A DNA stretch of 62,715 nucleotides, taken from assembly GCF_017545445.1 (NCBI RefSeq), contig NZ_JAFWOM010000007.1, positions 1 to 62,715 of the forward strand, given 5' to 3'. Of the stretch, positions 53,238 through 61,024 are shown piece by piece. Below the pieces are notes generated by a model. The model was not told the origin of the DNA. It worked only from the letters and a program-made list of their open reading frames with translations, and ran no database searches. The position numbers and the translations under genes are program-made. The first letter of the stretch is position 1; the number at the start of each line of letters is the position of its first letter. This DNA is from Fibrobacter sp. Lineage in GTDB: Bacteria > Fibrobacterota > Fibrobacteria > Fibrobacterales > Fibrobacteraceae.

Positions 53238-53321
53238 CGTCTTTCGTCTCTCGTCTGTAGGCGCGCAGCGCCGTTCTCTCGTCTCTAGTCTGTAGGACCA
53301 CAGGTCCGTTCTTTCGTCTAA
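53238..53321 (+). repeat. Long CGTCTCT heptamer array with two embedded hairpins
   Basis: Twelve 7-base steps: CGTCTTT, CGTCTCT, CGTCTGT, hairpin GGCGC-GCA-GCGCC (53260-53272), GTTCTCT, CGTCTCT, AGTCTGT, hairpin GGACC-ACA-GGTCC (53295-53307), GTTCTTT, CGTCTAA. The two hairpins stand at equivalent places between (C/A)GTCTGTA and GTTCTYT. Confidence 0.85.
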
Positions 53322-53354
53322 AAAGAAAACGGACCTAGCGTTCACTAGATCCGT
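53322..53354 (-). terminator. Intrinsic terminator of plsX
   Basis: Minus strand ACGGATCTAG, six-base loop, CTAGGTCCGT, then TTTCTTTTT; one mismatch in a 10-bp stem. Confidence 0.8.
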
Positions 53355-53389
53355 CTTAAATGCAACTAAAGTCTTAATGCAGACAAAAG

Positions 53390-54373
53390 CTATGCTTTAG
53401 GAGCTTCCTCGGACTTGATTGCAGCGAGGCGTGCGTTGACCTTGTTTGCAACGTCGGCTTCGGCATACTTGGCGGCAGCTTCGACAGCCTTCTCGATAGC
53501 GAGAGCGTCGGAACGGCCATGAGCGATAATACCAATGCCATTGAGGCCGAGCAGCAAAGCGCCGCCCGTGGCACGGTAATCCCACATTTCAGCAAAACGC
53601 TTGCCAGCCGGAGTATCGATTGTGCCAAACATTTCCTGGTGCATTTCGAAGAAACCTTCCAGGAGTTTGAGAACAACGTTACCCGTATAGCCAGAACTTG
53701 CAACAACATCAGCCTTGCCAGCGATAAGGTCGCGGCCTTCGATGTTACCAATGAAGTTCACCGGGGCGGACTTGAGGAGCTGATAAGTTTCCTGCAAAAC
53801 CGCCGGACCCTTGTGTTCTTCTTCGCCCATGTTCAAGAGGCCGACCTTCGGATTTTCGATTCCGAGGAAAGCTTCGGCGAATGCAGAACCTGCAATTGCA
53901 AAGTCAACGAGAGTAGAAGCGCGTTCATCAACGTTAGCACCGCCATCGACCAACACAATGCGGCGATCCTTTGTCGGAAGAGCAACCCCGATAGGCGGAC
54001 GAGAGAACTCGTCACACGTCTTACCGAGAATCATGAGGCAGCTAGCCATCATAGCGCCAGAGTTACCGGCACTGACGGAAGCGTCTACAAGACCTTTCTT
54101 CTGCAAGGCAACGCAAGTCACCAAGCCAGAATGTTGCTTCTTCTTGACCACCATGACAGGATGTTCATCCATAGCCACGAGGTCCGGAGCATCAACTACG
54201 GAAATCTGATTGCCGGTGTAACCAAGCTTCTCGAGAGAAGCCTTGACCTCGGCCTCCGGTCCGCAGAGAACCACATGAATATTGGGGTTTTTCTTGACTG
54301 CGCTAACGGCGCCTTCAATGCAAACACTCGGGGCGTAATCGCCACCCATGGCATCCAGTGCAACTTTGATCAC
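53390..54373 (-). CDS. plsX: Phosphate acyltransferase
   Basis: A 327-residue enzyme that converts acyl-ACP to acyl-phosphate, the first step of the PlsX/PlsY route to phosphatidic acid. It has the family start IKVALDAMGGDYAP, EHPVMVVKKK, the SAGNSGAMMA motif, VLVDGGANVD and a C-terminal GLNGIGIIAHGRSD. Length is canonical. AGGAGG upstream. It follows rpmF by 14 bases; the yceD-rpmF-plsX order is the classical one. Confidence 0.96.
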   Translation of the reverse strand: MIKVALDAMGGDYAPSVCIEGAVSAVKKNPNIHVVLCGPEAEVKASLEKLGYTGNQISVVDAPDLVAMDEHPVMVVKKKQHSGLVTCVALQKKGLVDASVSAGNSGAMMASCLMILGKTCDEFSRPPIGVALPTKDRRIVLVDGGANVDERASTLVDFAIAGSAFAEAFLGIENPKVGLLNMGEEEHKGPAVLQETYQLLKSAPVNFIGNIEGRDLIAGKADVVASSGYTGNVVLKLLEGFFEMHQEMFGTIDTPAGKRFAEMWDYRATGGALLLGLNGIGIIAHGRSDALAIEKAVEAAAKYAEADVANKVNARLAAIKSEEAPKA

Positions 54374-54387
54374 GGATTCCTCCTAGA

Positions 54388-54576
54388 TTAAGCTTCGGCA
54401 CCCTTCATGTCAACAACTTCCACACCGTTGTAGAAGCCGCAAACCGGGCACACGCGATGCGGACGCTTCACGGAACCGCAATGATCGCAGGTAGCCATAG
54501 CCGGCACTTCCATCTTCCAGTGGGTGCGGCGCTTGTCACGACGGGCGGTCGAGGTTTTTCTTTTAGGTACTGCCAT
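54388..54576 (-). CDS. rpmF: 50S ribosomal protein L32
   Basis: A 62-residue basic protein. The ATG at 54576 ([17 protein letters not shown]) has AGGAG seven bases upstream. It carries the zinc-ribbon Cys pairs (CDHCG and CPVCG), so it is the C+ form of L32. The start overlaps the end of yceD by 14 bases, showing translational coupling. Confidence 0.97.
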   Translation of the reverse strand: MAVPKRKTSTARRDKRRTHWKMEVPAMATCDHCGSVKRPHRVCPVCGFYNGVEVVDMKGAEA

Positions 54577-55105
54577 TTTTAACTCCTGTTTCCATTTTGC
54601 TCTTAAGAGCTTTGAGTTTTTCCCAGCGAGGGTCGAGCGGCTTTTCAGCATCGGCACCGTCGCCAGCTTGGTTGTTTGTTACAAAGATAAAATCTTCGTC
54701 AGGATTTTTCACGGGCGCAATGGGTTCCTGTAGGGTCACCAGCTGTCGGACGCACTCGGAAACATCTACGAAGTTCTGTGTCTGCGGAATCGTATAGGCG
54801 AAAACGTCATCGTCGTCGTCATGGAGTTCCTGTGCAGCGCATGCTCCGCGTTCCACCTCGACAACAATCTCGGTTTCGAACGGACGGTCAAAAAGATCCA
54901 GGCTGCGGACACAGGTGAGTGTTTGCACTCCAGAGAGGGTACCGGTCACAAGGCACTTGCCGTTGCCTTCGGGGCTAACCAGCACCTCGGCTACCAGATC
55001 GCCCTTGAGGTGCAGTTCGTCGAAGATTTCGGGAGCGTCGGCATGGGACCAGACCACTCGTTGGTCTTCGGATTCAGTAAGTTTTTGTGCGATATCGATT
55101 CTCAA
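54563..55105 (-). CDS. yceD: YceD family (DUF177) protein
   Basis: A 180-residue protein with the DUF177 pattern: [22 protein letters not shown], then C-V-R-S-L-D and, in the second half, [23 protein letters not shown], and a [11 protein letters not shown] end. YceD is linked to 23S rRNA metabolism, and its gene precedes rpmF in most bacteria. The start is a TTG at 55105 without a strong ribosome-binding site; no better start is in frame. An acidic DDDDD stretch is inserted near residue 100. Confidence 0.88.
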   Translation of the reverse strand: MRIDIAQKLTESEDQRVVWSHADAPEIFDELHLKGDLVAEVLVSPEGNGKCLVTGTLSGVQTLTCVRSLDLFDRPFETEIVVEVERGACAAQELHDDDDDVFAYTIPQTQNFVDVSECVRQLVTLQEPIAPVKNPDEDFIFVTNNQAGDGADAEKPLDPRWEKLKALKSKMETGVKNGST

Positions 55106-55158
55106 AGTGGCACAAATGTAGTAAAATGGGAAAAATGGGTCAAGTGCTTAGAAAGCCC

Positions 55159-56946
55159 TTAAATCGTCGTTCTTGCACCAATCGTGCGTATAATCATGTT
55201 CAGAATTTCGTCGCGCCCACCCTTCAATGACATTTTATTTTTGTACATGATTGCATCAGCCCGTTCGAACACCGCCGAAACGTTCTTGTCGTGCATCCTG
55301 TCGAAAACGGAAATGCCACAAGCGACAACCACCTTTTTCTCTTCGGCATTGCGCTTTACAATATCCGTGAACTTTTTTTCAATGTCTTCGCGAGATTCAA
55401 AATCGCACCCCTTCAAGATGACGACAAATTCATCGCCCCCCACGCGGAACACTGGGCTATGCTTGAACGTTTCGCAAACAAGTTTCGAAGCGTCCTTGAT
55501 ATACTCGTCACCCTTCTTGTGGCCCTGCGTATCGTTTACAGTCTTAAGTCCGTTCACGTCACAAATAGCAATCGCAAATTCATCGGCCACGCCAGACTTG
55601 ATTTGTTCATTCAGTTTGCGTTCATATTCGCCATAGGCGTTCTTGTTCTTGATTCCCGTCAAATCGTCCTGACGAGCTTTTTCAAATGCAGCAGCGGCAA
55701 TGCCTCTAAGTTTCTGTTCATGACGCACCTGAGCATCGACATTGGTAACGCTTATTACGATATGTTTCTTGCCTGAATAGACCGCCACCAAATTCACATA
55801 TAGAGGTCCTGTAGGCGAATTCAGCCTGTACGTCAGCGAAAACAAACCGTTATCGTCAAGTTCCTTCAAAAGGACATCTCTCACAAGGGCCGCTTGCACT
55901 AAAAGAAGATCATCTTCATAGACAACCTGCAATGCGTCTTTCTGCAACTGGTTGAAAAAATCTTCACCTTCAGCGGCAACGTTCAACTCGCTGTATATAC
56001 GTTCAGCCTTGTACTGCACAAAATGATTCGTATCCAAATCCACCATGTACAGAGCGTCGTAACGCTCGGCAAGAGCCATCACAATTTGCCCATAGACTTC
56101 ATTCTGCGAAATCTTGACCCTCAACTCCTGCTCACGGCGAACCTGCACATCCACATTGGTAACGCTTATGGCAAGATGCTCCTTGTCGGTATATGCAGCA
56201 TCCAATTTTACATAGACCGGCCCATTTATAGAATTCAGACGATATGTCAGCGTAAAAACTCCATAATCGTCTAATTCCTTTAACAAGATTTCTCTTTTAA
56301 GAGCCTCCGTCACTAATGCAAAATCATCTTTATAAATAACCTTGAGCGCATCACTTATCAACAACTGGAAAAAATCATCCCCTTCTTGAGCGATGCTCAA
56401 TTCACTAAACACGCGTTCAGACTTGTATTGCACAAAATGGTCCGTTCGCAAATCCACCATGTACAAAGCATCAAATCGAGACGCAAGGGCAATCGCAATT
56501 TGGCTATAGGTTTCGCTCTTCGATGCTTTATTTTTCAATTCGATCTGTTCGCGTTCTTGCTTGTCAATGTTGTTTACACCCACAATCAAAAACTTACGCT
56601 CTTGAGACTGCGCAAGAGAAACCCTCATGTGAAACCAGATAGGCTCGCCATCGACGACAAGACGGTACTTAAAATCATAAGCATGGCCATCTTGAACCAA
56701 TTTCAAGAGCGAGTCCCTGTTGACGAACGCCGCAAAGGATTCCTTATCTTCGGAATATACAACCGCTTCTGTATTGACCGCGGTGTCGGCCCAAAAATCA
56801 TGGGAATCTTTCAAATCCAATTTGGTATGATTTCCATGAAAATCAATCATGACGTAATTATTCGTCTCAACATCGACAAAAAACACGCACTCGTAATCAA
56901 GAGAAAGTGCCGAAGCAACATCTTCAAAATTCAATTGCATATTCAT
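55159..56946 (-). CDS. PAS-repeat diguanylate cyclase (GGDEF)
   Basis: A 595-residue soluble protein. Three PAS-like sensor units precede the cyclase: one at about 5-135 and two near-identical units of about 137 residues (ALYMVDLRTDHFVQYK and ALYMVDLDTNHFVQYK, each ending in SVTNVDVQVRREQ-type text). The GGDEF domain lies at about 425-585, with the intact motif RVGGDEFVVILKG. No RxxD inhibitory site is found five residues upstream. It makes cyclic di-GMP and probably responds to a ligand at the PAS units. No membrane segment. Transcribed alone; the next gene diverges. Confidence 0.9.
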   Translation of the reverse strand: MNMQLNFEDVASALSLDYECVFFVDVETNNYVMIDFHGNHTKLDLKDSHDFWADTAVNTEAVVYSEDKESFAAFVNRDSLLKLVQDGHAYDFKYRLVVDGEPIWFHMRVSLAQSQERKFLIVGVNNIDKQEREQIELKNKASKSETYSQIAIALASRFDALYMVDLRTDHFVQYKSERVFSELSIAQEGDDFFQLLISDALKVIYKDDFALVTEALKREILLKELDDYGVFTLTYRLNSINGPVYVKLDAAYTDKEHLAISVTNVDVQVRREQELRVKISQNEVYGQIVMALAERYDALYMVDLDTNHFVQYKAERIYSELNVAAEGEDFFNQLQKDALQVVYEDDLLLVQAALVRDVLLKELDDNGLFSLTYRLNSPTGPLYVNLVAVYSGKKHIVISVTNVDAQVRHEQKLRGIAAAAFEKARQDDLTGIKNKNAYGEYERKLNEQIKSGVADEFAIAICDVNGLKTVNDTQGHKKGDEYIKDASKLVCETFKHSPVFRVGGDEFVVILKGCDFESREDIEKKFTDIVKRNAEEKKVVVACGISVFDRMHDKNVSAVFERADAIMYKNKMSLKGGRDEILNMIIRTIGARTTI

Positions 56947-57175
56947 AAGCTATCCCAAAACCGTAATTTTACTTACAAAAAACTAACATATTTGAATCAA
57001 AAAGGCAAAATTAATTCAAAAAGTGTAAAAAAACGCACACTAGAGGTGCAAGAAGAGAGAAAACTGTATTTAAAAGGGATTCTTACCATTATATTATATC
57101 CCCAAAAATTCCCCGTCATTCAATTCAATCCATTTTGATTTTCAAAAAACCTTATTACATTTTGCCGAAGAAAAA

Positions 57176-58309
57176 ATGTTTTTGTCGATTTTGACATACG
57201 TGGTCATCGGACTTTTGGCGATTTTTGCACTCTTCTACCTCGGCTTAGAAGTGCGGTTCTTCCGTGCGCTCGGGCGGGTACGCGAAGGCTATGCCGACCC
57301 GGAACCGCTGCCGAAGGTGAGCATTTTGATCGCTGCACGCAACGAATCCGAAGGCATCCGCGAAACGCTAAACTCCGTCCTTGCCCAAGATTACGAAGGC
57401 GAATGGGAAATTTGGGTGGCAGATGACCGCTCCACGGACGACACCCCGAAGATTCTTGCCGAATACGAATCGCAGTTCAAGAACAGGCTGCATGTGCTCA
57501 CCATTGACTCCCTCCCCGAAGGCGTAAGTCCCAAAAAACAAGCCATCAGCAAAATGATAGAAGTCTGCAATGGCGAAATTCTCTGCCTCACGGACGCCGA
57601 CTGCATCGTGCAGCCTTCCTGGATCAAGGGAATCGTCAAGGAATTCGAACCAGGGATTGAACTTGTCGCCGGGCACTCCTACATCCCGACCGACAAGAGT
57701 TCGCCGTTCATCATCTGCATGCAAGCGGTCGAAACGCTCATTTATCGCGTCGCAGGCACAGCAGGGCTTGCCATGCACCTTCCGCTAACGAGCACGGGCA
57801 ACAACCTCGCCTACCGCAAAAGCTTCTTCCAGAGCGTAAACGGCTTCAACGGAGTCATCAAAATCCAGAGCGGCGACGACGACCTCTTGATGCAAAAACT
57901 CGCCGCCGACCGTCCGTGGGCCATGCGCTACTGCATCACGCCTTCCACGTTCGTCACGACAAACGGCAAAGAAACGCTCAAGGCTCTCTGGGAACAACGC
58001 AAACGCTGGGCCTCCAAAACCATCTACTACACCCCGAAAATCGTCTTTGTGCTTTCGATGGTGTTCATGTTCCTCGTGATGCTCTGCGTGACTGCAACAT
58101 TCTCGATTTTCAGTTTTAAATTATTCGTCGCCACCTTGATTGCATTCTTCTGCAAAAGCATCGGCGACATGGTTCTCATTATTCGCGGGCTAAAAATATT
58201 CAAGCAAGAGCACCTCCTCAAGTGGTGCATCCCAGTTGAATTCATACACGCCCCCTTTACCGTACTGGCCGTACTGTTCGGACTGTTCGGACGATTCAAG
58301 TGGAAATAA
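57176..58309 (+). CDS. Family 2 glycosyltransferase, membrane-bound
   Basis: A 377-residue processive-type GT2. N-terminal membrane segment (3-24), GT-A domain with VSILIAARNES (about 48), DDRSTDD, the metal-binding DADC and the acceptor GDDDLL, then the QRKRWASKT motif (a Q-x2-RW-like form of cellulose-synthase-type enzymes), followed by two or three membrane segments at the C terminus. It transfers an activated sugar, at the cytoplasmic face, to a lipid or polysaccharide; the sugar is unknown. The stop is two bases before the topoisomerase start, so both are co-transcribed. Confidence 0.88.
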   Translation: MFLSILTYVVIGLLAIFALFYLGLEVRFFRALGRVREGYADPEPLPKVSILIAARNESEGIRETLNSVLAQDYEGEWEIWVADDRSTDDTPKILAEYESQFKNRLHVLTIDSLPEGVSPKKQAISKMIEVCNGEILCLTDADCIVQPSWIKGIVKEFEPGIELVAGHSYIPTDKSSPFIICMQAVETLIYRVAGTAGLAMHLPLTSTGNNLAYRKSFFQSVNGFNGVIKIQSGDDDLLMQKLAADRPWAMRYCITPSTFVTTNGKETLKALWEQRKRWASKTIYYTPKIVFVLSMVFMFLVMLCVTATFSIFSFKLFVATLIAFFCKSIGDMVLIIRGLKIFKQEHLLKWCIPVEFIHAPFTVLAVLFGLFGRFKWK

Positions 58310-58311
58310 AA

Positions 58312-60849
58312 ATGGCAACGACTAAAACAACAACTAAGGCGACAAAAACCACTGCAACAAAAACAGCCACCAAAGCTGCGGCAAAAACAACCGCAACAAA
58401 AACGGCTAAGGCAACCGAGGGAAAGACGCTCATCATCGCAGAAAAACCAAGCGTCGCAGCAGACCTCGTCAAGGTTCTCGGAGCAAAGACATTCAAGAAA
58501 GAAACCGCCTATTACGAAAGTGACACGACCATCGTTAGCCATGCGATTGGCCACCTCGTAGGTATCGCCGACCCCAAGGACATCAACGAAAAGTACAAGG
58601 CATGGGACATGAAGACGCTCCCCATGCTCCCCGAAAAGTTTCCGCTTGTAGCCCTCCCGACCACGAGAGGCCACCTCTCCGCACTCGGCAAGCTCATCAA
58701 ACGCAAAGACGTGACGACGATTATAAACGCGTGCGATGCGGGCCGCGAAGGTGAACTGATATTCTTTTACATCGTGGATTACATCCTCAAGGGGAACTTC
58801 AAAGGCAAGACGTTCAAGAGACTTTGGATGCAGAGCATGACGCCTGCCGCCATCAAAGACGCTTTCGAGCACCTCCGCACCGAAGAAGACATGGTGAACT
58901 TGCGAAACGCCGCCCTCTGCCGCAGCGAAGCCGACTGGCTCGTGGGCATGAACGGAAGCCGCGGCCTCACCGCCTACAACAGTTCCATGGGCGGTTTCCA
59001 GATTACGCCGTGCGGACGCGTGCAGACCCCGACGCTCGCCATTATCGTCAAACGCGAAGAAGAACGCAACCGCTTTGTGCCGCAAAAGTTCTGGACCATC
59101 GAAGCCTCGTTCGACAACGCAGGCGCCGGTTACCAAGGCAAGTGGTTCACCGTCGATAAAGAAAACGGCAAAGACCGCGTGAAGCAGATTTTCGACGAGG
59201 CTCGCGCTCAGGAAATTCTCGCGAAGTGCAAAGGCAAGAACGGCTCCATCGAAGAGACCACCGCCCCGAGCCAGCAGAAATGCGGTCAGCTCTACGACCT
59301 CACCACGCTCCAGCGCGAAGCGAACAACCGCTTCGGTTTCAGCGCCAAGACAACGCTTTCCATCGCCCAATCGCTTTACGAACATTACAAGGCGACCACG
59401 TATCCGCGTACCGACAGCCGCTGCTTGCCCGAAGATTACGTCGCTCCGGTGAAGGCGACGCTCGGCAAAATCGAAGGTCCGCTCGCCAAGTTCGCGCAAG
59501 AAGCTTTGGACAAGAACTACGTGAAGCGCACACCAAAAGTTTTTGACAACTCGAAGATTTCGGACCACTTCGCCATCATCCCGACAGGCGTTGTACCAAA
59601 GGGTCTCTCCGAAGCCGAAGAAAAAATCTACACGATGATTTGCCAGCGCTTTATCGCTGTATTCTTCCCGCCGGCGCAGTACCTCAACACGACTCGCATC
59701 ACGACGGTCGAAAGCGAAACGTTCATCACCGAAGGCAAGATTCTCGTCGATCCGGGATTCAAGGCGATTTACGGCAAGGAATCCGACGAAGAATCGAACA
59801 TTCCGAAGTTGAACGGCAACACCGCCAAGACGCTCGACATCGAAGCCAAGGAAGACTTCACCAAGCCGCCTGCACACTACACCGAAAGTACGCTTTTGTC
59901 GATGATGGAAAGTGCCGGTAAGCTCGTCGAAGATGACGAACTCCGCGACGCGATGAAGGAACGCGGCCTCGGGACGCCAGCCACGCGAGCCGCCATTATC
60001 GAAAAGCTCGTGAGCGACAAATACGTTATCCGCGACGGCAAAGAAATGATTCCGACCGCAAAGGCGTTCGACCTCATCAAGGTTCTCTCCGCCATGAACT
60101 GCGAAGCCCTCACTAGCCCGGAACTCACCGGAGAATGGGAATACAAGATGGACCTCATCTCGAAGGGCAAGGAATCGCGCGAAGCCTTCATGAACGGCAT
60201 CGTCGAAATGACAAAGACGATGGTGAAAAACATCAAGGGATTCAAGGAAGAAAGCACCACCGGCGAAGCAAGTTTCAGCCCCGTGAACGGCAAGAAAGTT
60301 TTCGAAACCGTCAGCCGCTACACCACCGAAGACGGCATCGTCATCCGCAAAATTGTGGGCGGCAAGCACTTGACCGAAAATGAAATCGTAGAGCTTTTGA
60401 CCAAGCGAAAGATTGGCCCCTTGACCGGTTTCCGCAGCAAGAAGGGAGCTGAATTTTCTGCCGTGCTCACCATCAACGACGAAAACAAGATTGAATTTGT
60501 CTTTGACGAAAAGCCCGAAGAAATCGAAGTCGGTGAAGTTGTCGGCAAGTCCCCCGTCGATGGCTCGGATGTCTATGAAACGCTCACGGGCTACGTCTCC
60601 GAAAGCTACCTCAAGAAAGAACCGAGCGGCATCACGCTCCCGAAGGTTCTGTTGGGCAAAGAGCTTCCGCTCGACGAAATCAAGAAGTTGCTCGCTGGCG
60701 AAAAGACTTCGCTCATCAAGGGTTTCCGCAGCAACAAGACTCGCCGCCTGTTCGACGCCTACCTGACTTTAGTCAAGGGCAAAATCAAGTTCGAGTTCCC
60801 GCCGCGAGAATTCAAACCGAGAAGATTCGTGAAAAAGAAGGAAGGATGA
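58312..60849 (+). CDS. topB: Type IA DNA topoisomerase (topoisomerase III-like)
   Basis: An 845-residue enzyme. A 38-residue N-terminal tail made almost only of Lys, Thr and Ala precedes the Toprim domain (TLIIAEKPSVAADL; metal residues in NACDAGREGELIF). The active-site Tyr is in TTYPRTDSR (about residue 365). The C terminus has two to three topoisomerase C-terminal repeats (PVNGKKVFETVSRY, SPVDGSDVYETLTGY, each followed by a K-G-F-R-S-x-K motif), not zinc fingers. The enzyme relaxes and decatenates DNA through a 5'-phosphotyrosine link. The start at 58312 is chosen since the upstream codons overlap the GT2 gene. Confidence 0.9.
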   Translation: MATTKTTTKATKTTATKTATKAAAKTTATKTAKATEGKTLIIAEKPSVAADLVKVLGAKTFKKETAYYESDTTIVSHAIGHLVGIADPKDINEKYKAWDMKTLPMLPEKFPLVALPTTRGHLSALGKLIKRKDVTTIINACDAGREGELIFFYIVDYILKGNFKGKTFKRLWMQSMTPAAIKDAFEHLRTEEDMVNLRNAALCRSEADWLVGMNGSRGLTAYNSSMGGFQITPCGRVQTPTLAIIVKREEERNRFVPQKFWTIEASFDNAGAGYQGKWFTVDKENGKDRVKQIFDEARAQEILAKCKGKNGSIEETTAPSQQKCGQLYDLTTLQREANNRFGFSAKTTLSIAQSLYEHYKATTYPRTDSRCLPEDYVAPVKATLGKIEGPLAKFAQEALDKNYVKRTPKVFDNSKISDHFAIIPTGVVPKGLSEAEEKIYTMICQRFIAVFFPPAQYLNTTRITTVESETFITEGKILVDPGFKAIYGKESDEESNIPKLNGNTAKTLDIEAKEDFTKPPAHYTESTLLSMMESAGKLVEDDELRDAMKERGLGTPATRAAIIEKLVSDKYVIRDGKEMIPTAKAFDLIKVLSAMNCEALTSPELTGEWEYKMDLISKGKESREAFMNGIVEMTKTMVKNIKGFKEESTTGEASFSPVNGKKVFETVSRYTTEDGIVIRKIVGGKHLTENEIVELLTKRKIGPLTGFRSKKGAEFSAVLTINDENKIEFVFDEKPEEIEVGEVVGKSPVDGSDVYETLTGYVSESYLKKEPSGITLPKVLLGKELPLDEIKKLLAGEKTSLIKGFRSNKTRRLFDAYLTLVKGKIKFEFPPREFKPRRFVKKKEG

Positions 60850-61024
60850 GTAGGAAGTAGGAAGTAGACAGTAGGAAGGGTGGCTTCGCTACAGTAGCAG
60901 AAAAATGTCATTGCGAGGCCCCTGTAAGGGGACGCGGCAATCTCTCTATGAAAGATAAAAGACGAGAGAATAGTCTTCCCGCCCAATGACCAATGACTAA
61001 CGACTATTGACCAATTACTAATAC
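60850..61024. repeat. Heptamer arrays between the topoisomerase and GH3-like genes
   Basis: 60850-60877: GTAGGAA, GTAGGAA, GTAGACA, GTAGGAA directly after the TGA stop, then a GGTGGC-TTC-GCTACA imperfect hairpin. 60919-60931: CCCCT-GTA-AGGGG. 60984-61024: CAATGAC, CAATGAC, TAACGAC, TATTGAC, CAATTAC, TAATAC up to the ATG at 61025. Confidence 0.82.

Noticed and set aside
58027..60369. 780-codon frame antisense to the topoisomerase
   Set aside because: Long only because of codon bias in the true gene; no recognisable motif.
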